In this document: piece after piece, positions 34,440-47,759 of the stretch | Numbering within the stretch: the first letter of the stretch is position 1 | Layout: each line of letters begins with the position of its first letter | Assembly: GCA_963920765.1 (NCBI GenBank) | Contig: OY987248.1 | Span: forward strand, 2,051,001 to 2,115,000 | DNA: 64,000 nucleotides | Origin: Ulota crispa | Lineage: Eukaryota > Streptophyta > Bryopsida > Orthotrichales > Orthotrichaceae | Direction of reading: 5' to 3' | Position numbers and translations under genes: made by a program | The notes under the pieces: model-generated | Seen by the model: the letters and a program-made list of their open reading frames with translations, nothing else | Database searches by the model: none | What the model was told of the DNA's origin: nothing

Positions 34440-34662
34440 CCCCTAAAGGACTGAGAGTGCCATTGCGACCAATACAATATGGGGTATTTTTCTTGTATTT
34501 GGAATGGATCCACACCTTTACTACATTTGAGATCAACAAAGAAGTTGGAGAATAGATCAAAGCGATTCTAGTGAGCTACTTGAGATCCCATATTAAAACC
34601 TCTTACTGGTAGCAAATACCAATTATATGGTAGCGTATATGCTATGCCCTATGGTCCTTTAA
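34436..34662 (-). mobile_element. TTAA element, subfamily R2 (reverse)
   Basis: The ends are TTAACCCCTAAAGGACTG and GGTCCTTTAA. The interior is the inverse of 33263-33502 with good identity (for example AACTTCTTTGTTGATCTCAA on the minus strand). It shares TTAA 34436-34439 on the left and 34659-34662 on the right with its neighbours. Confidence 0.85.
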
Positions 34663-34890
34663 CCCCTAAAGGACCCTTGGGCTCTGGAACTACGGTACCA
34701 AATACGGCTGCAACCAATATTCAGAAGTTTGAATTAGTTAGAAATTAAGTGTTACAACCATACATATTGAAAGGTTGGATGATGATGGGTGCATAAAAAA
34801 AATTGAAAAACTCTCAGAGCAACTCAAATATGTCTGTATATACGGTCATACATACGGCCGCAAAGGGCGTTCGGGCCCTTCAAGGGTTAA
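34659..34890 (-). mobile_element. TTAA element, subfamily R4 (reverse)
   Basis: It starts TTAACCCCTAAAGGACCC and ends CCCTTCAAGGGTTAA. The interior includes ACGGTACCAAATACGGC and TGTCTGTATATACGGTC. It is the inverse of 34894-35123 and of 54734-54964. Length 232 bp, non-coding. Confidence 0.85.
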
Positions 34891-34893
34891 GGG

Positions 34894-35123
34894 TTAACCC
34901 TTGAACGGCCCATTAGCCATCTCTGGCTATATGTATGGCCGTATATACAGCCGTATTTGAGTTGCTATGAGGACTTTCCAAAAAAAAACGCACACACCAT
35001 TGTACAACCCTCTAATATGTATGATTGTAACACTTAATTTCCAACTAATTCAAACTTTTGAATATTGGTTACAACTATATTTGGTACCGTATCTCTAGAG
35101 CCTAAGGGCCCTTTAGGAGTTAA
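34894..35123 (+). mobile_element. TTAA element, subfamily R4 (forward)
   Basis: Bounded by TTAACCCTTGAACGGCCC and GGGCCCTTTAGGAGTTAA. Only GGG separates it from the inverted sister copy on its left, so the pair forms a palindrome of about 460 bp. Confidence 0.85.
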
Positions 35124-35199
35124 GGGTTAAAAGTGTGAACCCTATGGCCTATGGGCAAGTATAAAGTTATTTCTCAACCAAACCAAGCCTGGATTGAAA

Positions 35200-35560
35200 A
35201 AAAGAAAAAAAAGAACGAAAAGAGTTTCCTTCGCCCCGTCCTTCTCCCGAACCCCCGATGCTGTCCGTCTGTTCTGTTCCCTTTCCCCGAAACCCTAATT
35301 TGCTCTCCCCTGTTGTCACACAGCATTAGTGTTGCGGTATCCGCACCAGCTCTCCCGATCGCTCTCCCCCTCGTCTTTTTTCTCACAGTTTACATTTCCC
35401 CTACTGCTCCTCCGCCTTACAACGGGGCGCTGTTGGCCAATTCGCCTCCAACTTGGTATGCTTTCTCCCGCGGCTGTTCCCGCATTTGTCCAGGTCTTAG
35501 GATCTTCTCGTGTCTCAATTCCAGCGCATTGGAACTACTTGGCTTTTAGTTCATGAAACC
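35200..35560 (+). promoter_or_regulatory. Probable MED16 promoter/5' leader
   Basis: A GC-rich, pyrimidine-rich island follows the AT-rich repeat cluster. It carries a telo-box, AAACCCTAA, at 35290-35298 and CT-rich tracts typical of plant 5' leaders. It lies 0.7-1.1 kb before the MED16 start codon, with a TTAA element between. No convincing coding frame is seen. Confidence 0.45.
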
Positions 35561-35762
35561 GTTGATCGCAGTAAAAGCATTGAGCGTTGGCATATTGCAT
35601 TGTAATCTTCTTATAAATAATAGAATTCCTATTAAGAATATAGCTGGTGGTGTGCCTGCAGTTAGTTGTTCTGGCCTCGAGAGCTTTATCTATTTTCAAT
35701 TAGCGTGTGTTTTGAATTTGTGCAAGGCTGATTATTGACATTCAAATAGTCATGGTGTCTAC

Positions 35763-36009
35763 TTAACTCCTAAAGGATGTTGCTTACCAAAAGTGTTGTC
35801 TGTATTTGTAGAAGAATCATTTAGTATTTAAAGAAACTATTTTATGAAAAATGCCTAAAATTTATCAAAAACTCCTAGTTGACCAATAGTATGTTTATGA
35901 CTTTGCTTGAAATTCACAACTCCAATGGGATTCATATGCTATCCAAATACCCCATCGGTATACAACACAAGAGTCTGTATTCAAAACAACAACATCCTTT
36001 AGGGGTTAA
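35763..36009. mobile_element. TTAA element with 20-bp inverted termini
   Basis: The left end TTAACTCCTAAAGGATGTTG and the right end (complement TTAACCCCTAAAGGATGTTG) differ at one base in 20. Length 247 bp. It stands alone, upstream of the MED16 start codon and possibly inside a 5' leader intron. Confidence 0.88.
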
Positions 36010-36274
36010 GGAGTGTGATTGGTATATGATACGATTTGAAGGTCTTGAGCCTTTGACGGCAGGAATTGGAGGCGGTATGTGATATTACAAAGGTGCAGAT
36101 GTAAACAAATTACAAGATGCTAACTTGACCAACACACATTTGAAGTATTTTTGAATGTTGACAGAAAATTTGTCGTCGGTTGTTCAGGAGGTAGATGACA
36201 GATGGACTTGATACTGGAAACTATTTGATGACTGCTATGCTAAGAGCAGCAGCCGTTTTTCGAGATTTCAGAGC

Positions 36275-39200
36275 ATGGAGGGAGTCGAAGGTGATCCGCA
36301 GTGGGGATCCTTCAATAATCTAGTATTACAGAAGTCGAAGGATGAGCTGGTAGAAGAAGAAGAGAAGGATGATAAAACCATCTTGCAAGTGTTATTGCGG
36401 CCACCTCACTTCAATTCAGTACTCAAAATTGATTTTCCTGAATTATGCAGAAAGTTCAGGTGCTCCAAGTTTCTCGATTTTCTCCTGTGCCTGTTCCGTT
36501 TCATTGTCAATCACAATCAATCAATGCCTCGCTCTTCTCTAATCGTCAAAGCAGTCTGCATTATTAACTAGGGAAAATTTCATGGATACCCCTGAAGTTT
36601 GCCATAATTTCACAGATACCTCTGCTTTTTCAGAAATTTCACAGATACCCTTGGACCAAAATGTTCAGGTGTTTTTTTTGTTATGAATGCCACTTCCCTT
36701 CTTCCTTTGTGCCCACGCATAACAAAAAAGAAGTAGTGTATGCACAAAGGAAGAAGGGAGGTGGCATGCACAACAAAAAAAAACGCTTGAAAATTTTGGT
36801 CCAAGGGTATCTGTAAAATTTCTGAAAAAGCAGGGGTATCTATGAAATTATTGCAAACTTCAGGGGTACCCATGAAAGTTTCCCTATTAACTATTCCTCT
36901 TTTTATTTCGTTTTTCCTGGATGTCTGTCGATTACCTTATTGCGATTTTTGACTCTGTCTTGTGAAGGATTAGGGTTTACAAGCTCTATAGATTAGCATT
37001 GTTTGGGATGTATGTGTTAGTCAGGAGTATTTTGACTTTTGAGTTGGTCAATCATATGTGGTTTTTGGGAGGTTTTGGTTGTAAAGGAGAAGCAAACTAT
37101 CCCGTGGCTAAAATAACGAAATTATGAACCTCACAACTTCTCTGCTTAAGATGAGCAGCAATTCAAGATGAACAATAAAATAAGAAATGTTGCGGGGTCC
37201 AATTTTAGAGATTCCGAAGAAAGATATACTTTTTTTTATATTCTGATTGTTTAAGCATAAGGGATTGAAAAGATCATCCCATACACAATTGGTCCAGACA
37301 AGGTCTTCTTACTTATTGTGTGCGCTTTGTGTGTACTTATGATTACATACAACTCAATCCACAGTAAATGCTTACAAGATTATACGGCGAGAATTGTCCC
37401 CTTTTAGACTAAAGTTACTTCAGAAATGATTGCTTTATAAAGCTCCTACCTTTTGTATCATTTGTGCAGCGCGGTCACATGGTGTCCAAAGACTAACCTG
37501 ATTTGCTGCGCCGTGGAAACGTGTTCTCGAGACCAAGGGTAAGTTTGCGCCTCGTTGTGAACATCTGGAGGCTTAACACGAATTTACATTATGCTTTTGA
37601 TTAATCTAAATTCTTCTGCAGTGATCTCAAGTTCCATGAAAGTTTCATTAGACAATTTATTACTTGGCCTATTGGATTTAGTGCGAGTCTACTATTTTTA
37701 GTGTCGCAGAACATTTTTCAGTACTTGACATATTGCATGCATGTGACCCTTGTGTTTCTCTCTTAAGTTTAATTATTTGGATTTGCTGAGAACTGTTTTG
37801 TTGTGTGTCGTCTTTTTGACCATGATACGGACAATGTTGTGCTTTTTTGATCGTGTTGAAGTCCTTTTTAATGGCTTCCATTTTCGATTCACGTGAGTAC
37901 TGTATTGGTGGGATTAGGTCAATTCGGGAACCTGTCTTTTGGATACCCATGCACTTGGTTGACCCTGAACGACCTACAGAACATTCAATATTCAACATTC
38001 CTGCAGGTAAGCTGCTTGACTATTGTGTGTCTGTATTATTGGGGAATTGCAGTAAGTGTCCCCTTGATGTTATTAAGGCCAATCTCGTAAACCAATTGGT
38101 AAAATGAGCCTTTATCATTTAAAAACTTATAGTTTGTTGTATAAATGCATAACAAAGTTATGTTATACGTGTTGGGGAGTATCACATTCTCTTCTTATTA
38201 AGTTAGATGACGAGTTTACGCTGAAGGTTCTCGTTCAAATTCCTAGAGTTGTGGACAAATTTGTTATCTCAAGGTTTAGGGCACAAATAAAGTAAGTAAA
38301 ACAATAATTGGGGAAGAGTTTTTTCTGTCCGCTGGGGCAATAAGGCCTCCTTTGCTGCTTGTGCAACTATCGTTTTGCATTGGGATAAGAGCTGAAATGA
38401 ACATTTTTGTAGTGTTTAAGGAGCTACTACTTCATATAGTAGCACCTACGCTTTGTGCTATTATTCACCATGTAATTGACTTTAACCCGGTCGACCAATT
38501 CCTGGTCGATTTTGACTCTTTTCAGTTTGTAGAGAGAGCATGTTAAGGAATTTGATGACGTGGCAAAGGGGACGGGTCTAGGGAATTGGAAAGTGAAGAG
38601 TTTAGGACAATAACCAGGCCAATATGAGGTGGCATGTGGTTAGAGGGTTGAAAATACTAGAAGAATACCGGCTGAAAATACACCAATGAATGCAAAAAGA
38701 TGGCCATAACAACTAATGAGTGATGCATAATTCAAGATGCATAATACCAAACCCTGTAAGATACTTCCATCTGTACGGTCAGATCTGTGGTAGACATTTG
38801 TATTCAATAGTTTTAAAATTTCCCCCAAATGGCCATACAAAGGATTGCCCACCCCTAGAATCGACCACAGACCTTAATGGGTTAACGTCCATGCATGGCA
38901 ATGGGGAAATTCGATTGGTGTCTGTAATTTTGGCAGTCAATTTCTGACTTTTAAATTGCAGATTCCCCTGGTGATTCTATACAACATCTCCAGTGGTCAC
39001 CAAATGCTTGTCCTCGAACTCTTTTAATTGTGAATGCTGGTGGGCGAGCCAGCATCTGGTCGCAACTAAATCACGTGCGTGGTGTATATCGGTTATCTCA
39101 AATACTCTTCTTATGGAAATCTTCTCGCATTTCATGGTCTTTCCTTTCGTTGTGGATATTTTTGACTCAATGAAGAGAAGCAGGAGCATTTAAATTTTGT

Positions 39201-42200
39201 ATGAATGCCAGGGAGGAGCAAATGTGGCACACACTAGTAATGGGTGGAGTTGTGAGTACGAGTGGCGGCAAGAGCAGTCAATCTGCACCAAATGGCTTGA
39301 GTCCCCACCACGGGTAAGATTATTTTTATTCAATTTGAGGATGAAACATATCCAGTTACGTGCTGAAAATTGCGTACAAGTAGTCTGGTTGATACATTTA
39401 GCTGTTGTCAACTAGTAGGTCGGCATGATAATATACTCGATTGAGATATGCCTGTCTAGATATATGCTTTTTAATAAATGGTTTAGGCACTTGGTGCATG
39501 CGGGAACATATAACTATTTTTGATAAACTTTGTTTTAAAACTGAAGTCAATATGTTTCTTTTAAGGAGGTTGCCTTTTCGCTTTAACCTTGTGATCGTGG
39601 CAAGTGTTCACAAATGGTTCTTTGTGATCGCCTTCGGGCGTTGATCAATTTGAATAATGCGTTTTTGAGAACGGTTGTCTGAGATTTTCTGTTTCACTTG
39701 ACTTGGGTGGATTGATTATTTTTCATCTCAGATTCGATAAACTTGTATTTTTTTTCTGTGCTAGTATCGATGGACATCATCACCCACAACTGCTAAAGGG
39801 TCTTTTGAGGAGAAATATTTGCCTCATCAACCTCGTGCATCTGGTCAATAATCTTTGCTCCCTAGTCCTTGTTACTGTTTTCAAGTTTTGATTTTGTCTA
39901 GAGCATATATTAGTTTTTTTTTATTTTTTTATGTATTGCTTTGAACCAAGGCGCCAAGTGTCAATGTCGTTTATCGCTTTGGTATTCTTTGTCGAGTTCT
40001 TTTGGAGTTTTACCTAATCTGTTCTTGAATCAAGTACTATGGCGTTATTTATACTTGTTTAAGTATAATGAAGGACTGAACGGAGTTATTTCTTTTCCGT
40101 CTTGCAGCGCGCTGGCCAAATTTTCTTTGTGTGTGCAGTGTGTTCTGGGATGGCACCGTACAGCTTCACTGGAAGCAATGGCCTGGGTCTTCCACAAAGT
40201 GGTTTGCTACAAAGAAGGGAGTTTTGGGAGCGGGTGCGTCTGGTGTTTTTACCGGGGACGCTATTATTAGTGATTCTGGATCTCTCCTTGTCGCCGCTGC
40301 ACCAGTTGGAAACCCGTCTACTATAGTCGTTTGGGAAGTGACTTCTTGGGATATTAATTCCTCTGGAAATACTCAGCAAGTTAGTGCAAAGATTGCAATG
40401 AATAACATCCAATCACCGTTACTGCCTGCTTCACCTTCGTGGCCTGGATTTTCTCCTCTGGCAGCGTACTTATTTACATGGCAGGATCAATTGAGACCAG
40501 AGACATTGCTTGGAAAGCATGAGTGTTCGGGACCCTTGTTGCATTGCTCAGTAGTTTCGAACTTTTCAGCTTATGTCAACCCAGATGCGGCTGCAACCTC
40601 CTCCTGGGGCTCTGGAGTAACCTCTGTGGCTTTTGATCCCTCTCGAGGAGGTTCTGCGCTTGTCACCACAGTTCTTGAAGGTAAATTTTTATCAATAAAA
40701 AAAAACCACAGAAGCTTTGAACTATCGACGTCCTAATCAAGTATTTGTGCATGTCATTTTCTGCATCTGTTACTCGTTCACTGTATAATCCGCTTGTTCC
40801 GTTATTATTATCTTGATTTCATCGCACTCTATGACGGTCCTTGTGCTTCTTGGATTTTGATCACTTGAATCATATTCTAATTAAACTTTAACATCTGAAA
40901 GAATGTTGTGATTTTAGTAACTAAACGTTTGCTGGACGTGCAGTGGTGCGTGTATTTACTGGGTTTTGTTTTTGCAAGTTTTACTTATCCGTTGAGTACC
41001 ATATGGTGAATTGCTTATGGCTGTGGACACTCTATTGCAGGATATTATATTTCTCCTGGAAATCCTGATGCTGGGCCGGCATTGACGGGATGGCGGATTC
41101 TGAGGTGGGAGTGTGCAAGCAAGCCTGTTAATATCCACCCCCTCTTAGAAAACTCAACCGGCCCACCTCCGACAATGATAACCTGGTCATCCGTTGCAGA
41201 GCAAAATATCACCAGGGGTCGCTTTTCTGATAGTTGTCTTGTTCCACAGAAACAGCCTGCCTTTGAGCGGCCAGTGAATCCGCGTTCTGTAGCCAGAGTG
41301 GTTTTTGCGGCCCATGGTGGTGAGCTGGCGGTGGCGTTATTCAGTGGAGAGGTTCATGTTTTCTCAGGTTGGTCTATTCTTAATGGTGAATATCAGTTTG
41401 CTTTATAGGTCGATGTCATTCTGAAAGGAGCTTCACATGCAGTATTCAGTCTGCAGCACTCTGTTTAGGATCACTGATGCAAACCTTGGACATATATCGT
41501 TTAATTGTTAAACTGTTTTCAGTCTAACCCGATTGCTTAATTTCCAGGCCCAGCGATGACTCCTGTGGATTTATTTCATGTAAAAGTGAACCCACATTTA
41601 CCAACTCCAGCTTTTTCTCCGACCAGCTGTTGTTTAGCTTCAGTCTGGCATGATAATGCATTGGACGTTTGTACACTCCGAATCGCTCAAATTTCTCCAG
41701 TTTCTTCCAACGGCCCTTCTCAATTGGAACGCCATCTTGCGGATAGGTAAAAGATATAATTTTCCAACTCATTTATTCCTTTCAGAGTCTATTTTATCAG
41801 CAGTTGTGATGAAGGTTTTTACGTTCTAGCGTCAACCTGCTAGAGCTGTTATTGTAAGACGTCTGTATATATGAAGCGCTACTTAATTTTTAAATGGTCA
41901 CTAGTTTTACAGACATCTTTGGTTTGTTAAATCAGCTTCACGACTCTTTGGACCTTAGTATCTTAAAAGATTTTAAGCATGATGAGTAGAAATGAACTGT
42001 ATGATTGAACTTCGAAAACAAAAAAGAGGTCATTGTCAACTGAAATCAGACGCATTTAACTGGAACACTTTCAAAGTATTAATTTACATTGTTACGATTA
42101 AATTATGCTATATCGTGCTATACATTGAAGCTACCAACCTTTTATAGTTAGTTAAATCTACTTTACTATGTATTTCAATCCTTGGATTTACGATGCAGTA

Positions 42201-45200
42201 AATCCAAACAAAAAGATTATTTAGGCATACCTAAGCAGCAGTTTGATTTCCTAGTTTGAGAAAGCATGTTTCGGAGCTGCAATTTTAGAGATACAAGACC
42301 AACTTGTTTTCTTGTTCTGGATTCGCAGCTGCTTTCTTCATAATCTTCGGAATTGATAACTAACAGAACGAAGAGTTCACAAAGATGGATAAGATTTATA
42401 TGTTTTAGGCAAGCAGGTGTTTTTTTCTTCTCAAGATCTCTTATAGCTCGTTCACTTTGCTGTGCCGCTAATAATTCTTTTGTAAACCTTATCACATTCA
42501 GTCCAGGTAATTGCATTTTTTCCTGGTTAAGAGTGCTTGAAACTTATTATTTGTTCTTTTCCTCTACAACCACCAATTGCGGCGCTGTAGGTTCTGGTGG
42601 AGTTTGGTTAGCGAGGTTGACTGGTGGGACGTAATTGCCACTACTCAAGCAGCTTCCAAGGATGGACATGGTAAGCTTTTATTTTTTTGCTACGAATGAC
42701 ACTCCCAAAGCTGTTTAATATGCATTGCGGTCCTCCTTTCATCTTGATTTGACCACTTATCTATTTCCTTGATGTTTTATGCAGTTACTGTAGCCAAAGT
42801 TATGTCGGTCCTTGACACCGATTTTCACGCCCTCCCTCTTCAGCAACGGCATCATTATGGCCCGGTATGGTGATAACAGTTTGGACTGATCGAATACACA
42901 TATGTATACTTTAATTGAGGGCATCTTTTGTAGGCTTGGAAGAGCACCTGGGTTCGTATTAAATCCGTTCTTTTGGATGTTGAACATATCTTCAGCTAAT
43001 AGTATATTTTATGCATCGCTTTTGATTTTATCGATTTAAATGCATGTTAACAACAAGGTTAACCTGGTTCATTCTCTTTGCTTACCCCATATTGAGTGGA
43101 TGGTATTTTAACACATATCATGGCTTGGCAACGTCCATACAAACCTCAACATGTATGTTTGTTCAGTCTGGGTAATCGACTTTACATGGTCATTTAACGT
43201 GCATCTTGATAACTTTTAGGTTGACAGAGATCTGGGATGTTGGGTAGTGTGGTCCATGAAGGATGGTGTTTACTTGAATTGCCCAGCTGGGTTCGTTGCC
43301 TCAATGATTAAATGGATTAGAAACAGTGCTGTATCTCTTGCTATGGTCATGCTACCTCTGATGAAAGATGTTTTCGAGCAGGCATTAGATAGGATAAAAT
43401 GCCAGGCTTTGGAGGGTGTCGAAGCTGCTGACATCCGGGTGCTAGTGCTGGATATGCAAGGACGTCTGATGCTCGACGTTTTGGGTCGTGGTATTGAAGC
43501 TGCTTTGATGAATCCATCCACGCTGATTGCTGAACCATGGCAAGCATCAAGCGAAACCCTTACTGGGCTTGGAGTTGATGCAATGGCTGTTGACACTGCT
43601 CTCGTTCAAACTATTCAGGTCCCGCTCTTCCGTTATAAATAACCACTTTGAATTAATGAGCATTTTTCTGTTCATTTGGTGCACCGTCATGACTTGCACA
43701 AATGAACACACGAGTATTCTTTCAAATTGTGATGCTTGGTGTACAGAATTTGTGATTGGTTTATGTGTCTGAAATTACAGTATTGCAGTCTGGCTTTCGG
43801 AATCTTGTGTAGGGACTGATTAAGCCAGTAGAACATCATTATCAGCTTACATCTTTTTAGTAACTTACAGTATATAATATTCAATGGTCGAAGCTTAAAG
43901 AGGGGATTAACAAGCTACTACTGTTTTCATGGTCTATCATTAATGATGTTGGTTCTTTTGTCTTTTATTTGTGGTGGGTCTCCGTCCTTATGCCATTACA
44001 TGAATCAAATACTTGATGATCACGAATTTATCAAGGCGACTTTTGTTTCGTTGATTTCAAATGGTATAACTATTTGCACTGACTAGAAATGAGATACTTA
44101 AATTATAGCCGAGAAATTTGTAGTGTCTATGTTAGTCTGGAATGTCACATTCACCACCCTCTCATGGCTACTTAATCGATCTTCTAGTACTCTTTGCGTT
44201 CTTTCCAACCAAGTTACAGTAATTTTTAAATGCCGCAGCCTGAGCAAGGAAGTGTTACTAGTTATTATACTGCAGGAAATATTTGCAATTGCTGTGCATA
44301 TCAAACTAGGGTTCAAGTTCCCAGTTTTCGACTGCCCTTGTGGATTTTTAACGCTGGGACTGATAATGGATGATTTCGATATGTGTCTACAGGCTTATGT
44401 GGATGGAGTTTTGGATCTCGCGTCACATTTCTTGACAAGATTAAGGCGATATGCAAGTTTTTGTCGCACGCTAACAGCCCATGCAAACTCGGGCACTTCC
44501 TCGGCAACTACATCTGCTCGATCTGCTATTACCTCCAGCGTCACTCCTTTAAGTGCCGCCCCTGCTTCATTGGGTAAGACATGTGATTACTAGAATGTTA
44601 CACTCTGGAAGTACTTACACGCCACTTGATTCTTTGGAAATTCCATGTAATGTATAGTCAATGAAGTATGAGGTAAGTAATATTTTTTTGGCACATATCT
44701 AACCAGATCGTTGTAGTGACACAATCAATCCCTGCTTTCTGGAAAATATGAAATTAGTCGTAGAGCATCAATGCTTGATGACCCTCGTTGTGCGATTGTC
44801 GGGTTTTTGATTTATTCTTGACTTTAGTCACTACTTGTCTTATTGGTTCTGAATGTGAGTAGTAGTAGGTCTTGTAGAGAGTGAGAAATGCTCTTCATAG
44901 GTTATGGAATATGTGGAGTGTTGATGCCTGCTTGGATGACCTCCTCTATGGTTGAGATTCTGGTCCATCATCTGTGGTTCGAGTGTAGAATCAATTCAGG
45001 TTTGGTTTTTTCTTGAATATCATCTCTCAGAAGAGTTCATGAATGCAAAAGTAGCGGTTTAGTTCTCCGCAACAATATGGAGGATGTTAGAAAGGAAGTT
45101 TAGGATGAATATGTTTAACTAAGGTCTGCAGTTTCTTTCGTTTGATTTTTAGTGGCTAGCCTGAAATCAGCTTATGTTCCTCGACTGTTTTTTGCCATCT

Positions 45201-46918
45201 TATATATTAGAGGGTCCTTGTTTCAGGAGGGGTGCCAGCAGGTATTGTGAGCAGTGGTGGAACTGCCCAGGCTCAAGCAGGCGTTCAAGCATGGGTTCAG
45301 GGAGCCATAGCAAAAATCCATTCCAACAGTAGTAATACAGATTCACCTGCTTCTGTGTTGACAAGCACAATAATTGCTGGTCCTGCCGCAAACCTCCCTC
45401 TATGTGTCAGCACTGCCACATTTCCAGGCACGCCAGCTGTACGCCTTATCAGCGACTGCTACTTCCTTCATAGACTATGCCAACTCCTCCTGTTCTGTCT
45501 TATATTTCGGAAACGACAATTTCCTAGGCATGTTCAAACATTCGCAGGTCGACCAACTGTGATTGTTGATGGTTCTAATAAGGCTGGAAATATCATAGAG
45601 GAGCCTTTGATGGGTCAGCGGACTTTGGACAATGCTCCTGTGAAAGTCGAAGAAGGGGTTCATAGCTTTACTCGAACAGCAAGTACTGTTAGCAAAAGCG
45701 CTGATGATTCTGCAAACCCTCGAGCTCAACGTGTTGGTAGTGGAAATTGCGGACAAGGTTACACCTCTGATGAGGTATGAATCTGACAAGTATATATTTC
45801 CTTGTTTGGATCAAACCTTCTCAACATTACAATGGAATATTGTCTTGACAAGAGTTTGTTCGGAATGGCCTGTTTTTTACATGAACAAATTTTCATCTGC
45901 CGTCCACCCAAGCATGATACATGACTTCAAATGTTCACATCCTTGCAGGTGAAATACTTGTTTTTGGTGCTTGTAGATCTCTGTAAGCGGACTGGACCAC
46001 TTCCGCATCTGTTACCGAAATCCCAACTGCAAAGTGGCAACCCTCCTTCATTACGGCTTCACTTCATTGATGGGCAGTTTACTGTTGCTCCGGAGGTTGT
46101 AGAGGCCTCCCTCGGTCCTCACATGCAGGTGAGTTGTTGTGACAAGTTGTTGGAAGCTATAATGCTTTTTCATAACTCGAACACCTTCTTCGCAATTCGT
46201 GTAGCTGAACATTGACCAGTCGTTTTTTCCTGATGAATTTGTAGCATGAGAATTTTTTTGTTAACGATCTGTATTTCTTTCTGAGCGTGACAGAATCTGC
46301 CTCGTCCTCGAGGTGCTGATGCTGCTGGATTACTCATGCGGGAGCTTGAGTTGCACCCTCCAGTAGAAGACCTGAACCGTCGCATGCTGGTAGATCGGCT
46401 TGGGTCTGCCTTTTTGGAAACGAAGAATGAAGAAGAAGAAGCACTTGTAGATCCTAGCCCTATCGAGCTGTGGCCCCGGAAACGGCGACGAGTAGAGCAT
46501 GATGCAGGATTTGGGCTCCGCACAGCTCTTGGGCTTGGAAGATTTACTACTCTGCTTGGATCACGCCGGGATGTGATCACGTCCCAGTGGAAACCTCCAT
46601 CACATGGTGTTTGGCACAAGGTTGGTTTGTCAATTCTTAACCTCAACCCTTGCAAGTTGCAATTTGCCCAACTGGTTTTGCTTGCAATCATCTGCATGTG
46701 AAGCAGTTTGTTTTTGACAATGGGCTGATGTTGATTGATTAATATCTAGTTGTTGAATGCAGTGTTTGCGCTGCGGTCGGCAGACATCAGCCTTGAGTGT
46801 GGCTCGCAAGAAAACTGCACAAACTCCACCTCCGTCACTACTTACCAAGGTGATTTGGTATGGACGGTGGGCCTATGGGTGCCCCATGTGTGGAGGGCGA
46901 TGGTCGTGTGTTGTATGA
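36275..46918 (+). CDS. MED16: Mediator complex subunit 16 (SFR6-like)
   Basis: I rebuilt 17 exons giving 1174 residues: 36275-36459, 37470-37538, 37918-38006, 38962-39074, 39212-39313, 39765-39843, 40108-40680, 41041-41367, 41548-41746, 42591-42670, 42785-42864, 43382-43618, 44393-44573, 45227-45774, 45949-46128, 46294-46620, 46763-46918. All joins keep phase. The protein follows plant MED16 end to end: a WD40-type N-terminal propeller (FWIPMHLVDPERPTEHSIFN, CEYEWRQ, TKWFATKKGVLGAG, WGSGVTSVAFDPSRGGS, AHGGELAVALFSGEVHVFSG), a helical middle (DWWDVI, YVDGVLDLASHFLTRLRRYA, TFPGTPAVRLISDCYFLHRL) and a C-terminal CxxC-x35-CxxC (Cys1124, 1127, 1163, 1166). MED16 sits in the Mediator tail and relays activators to RNA polymerase II; in plants it supports cold, iron and defence responses. 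Intron 1 contains an M1 foldback. Exons 6 and 10 are short and easy to miss. Confidence 0.95.
36571..36884. mobile_element. Foldback MITE family M1, copy d
   Basis: The termini GGGAAAATTTCATGGATAC and complement are flanked by a perfect 9-bp duplication, TATTAACTA (36562-36570 and 36885-36893). At 314 bp it is almost the same length as copy a. It is in MED16 intron 1. Confidence 0.92.
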
Positions 46919-47755
46919 GTTGCCTGCTGGTTTTTCAGGAATTCAATGTCTTGATACGGCCGATTGCTTCAATGCTGAAAAGATAAGAGCTACTACACTA
47001 TCTCTTCTTCTTCGCGTTAACTTGGTGGATTTTAGTGTGGTAGGTCTCTTTCTGTGTGATCTTGCGTAGTTCAGATGAATTCTGAGAACTATCTAGTCAT
47101 GAGCCTTGTGGAAAGTAGTGCTGTTTTTGGCTTCCTCCAACTGCTTAGATCGACAGGGAGCACAACTTCAGCAAAATAAGCAATTATGGTGATCGAAACG
47201 GAGTCTTCGATATCTGTTCTCAGCAACTTGATGCCGAACTTACTGGATTCGTGTAGAGATGAAAAGGATTGGGTTCAGATGACATCAATATACTCCTGTG
47301 AATTTGGAGTGGCGTTCAGGTTTGACTGTTACTCTGGTCTTCGGACGAAACTGGACAACATGACTTTGCGTTGTATCTCATCTCTTGGATTTTTTGGTAT
47401 TTTGAAGTTAATTGGGCTTTGAGACATTGATGTTTGCACTTGCGTCTCGCCACGTGTGGGGTGATGTGATCCATAACCATTTGTTTGAAATTCTTCTATT
47501 TCGGGAGTCAAATGAGTGCATCACCACAAAATTTTAACCTTGGGATGCATGCGGGGGGGGGGAGTCACAAATGTGTTATTTTATGTGACAAGCTTTATTT
47601 TTCTTTTGTGGATGGCGATATCCGTGCATTTATCAGTGCATGAATTTGCCTTAACAATTACGTTGTTTTATCCTTTTTAATTAATGACTCATTGCTTGTC
47701 GCTGCTCCGATTGCCACTTCTGCAACAGACGCGTGCAGCAACGCTTGCGACTAAA
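46919..47755. other. MED16 downstream region
   Basis: Probably 3' untranslated sequence followed by intergenic DNA. A G9 run lies near 47553. No separate gene is seen. Confidence 0.5.
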
Positions 47756-47759
47756 AACC

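Noticed and set aside
33263..35123. PIF/Harbinger origin of the TTAA elements (TTA or TAA duplication)
   Set aside because: Both ends carry the full palindromic TTAA next to CCCC/GGGG; a three-base TTA or TAA duplication would give different right-hand junctions.
35151..35549. 132-residue proline- and serine-rich frame
   Set aside because: It lies in the pyrimidine-rich leader before MED16; composition alone explains the openness, and MED16 begins in another frame downstream.
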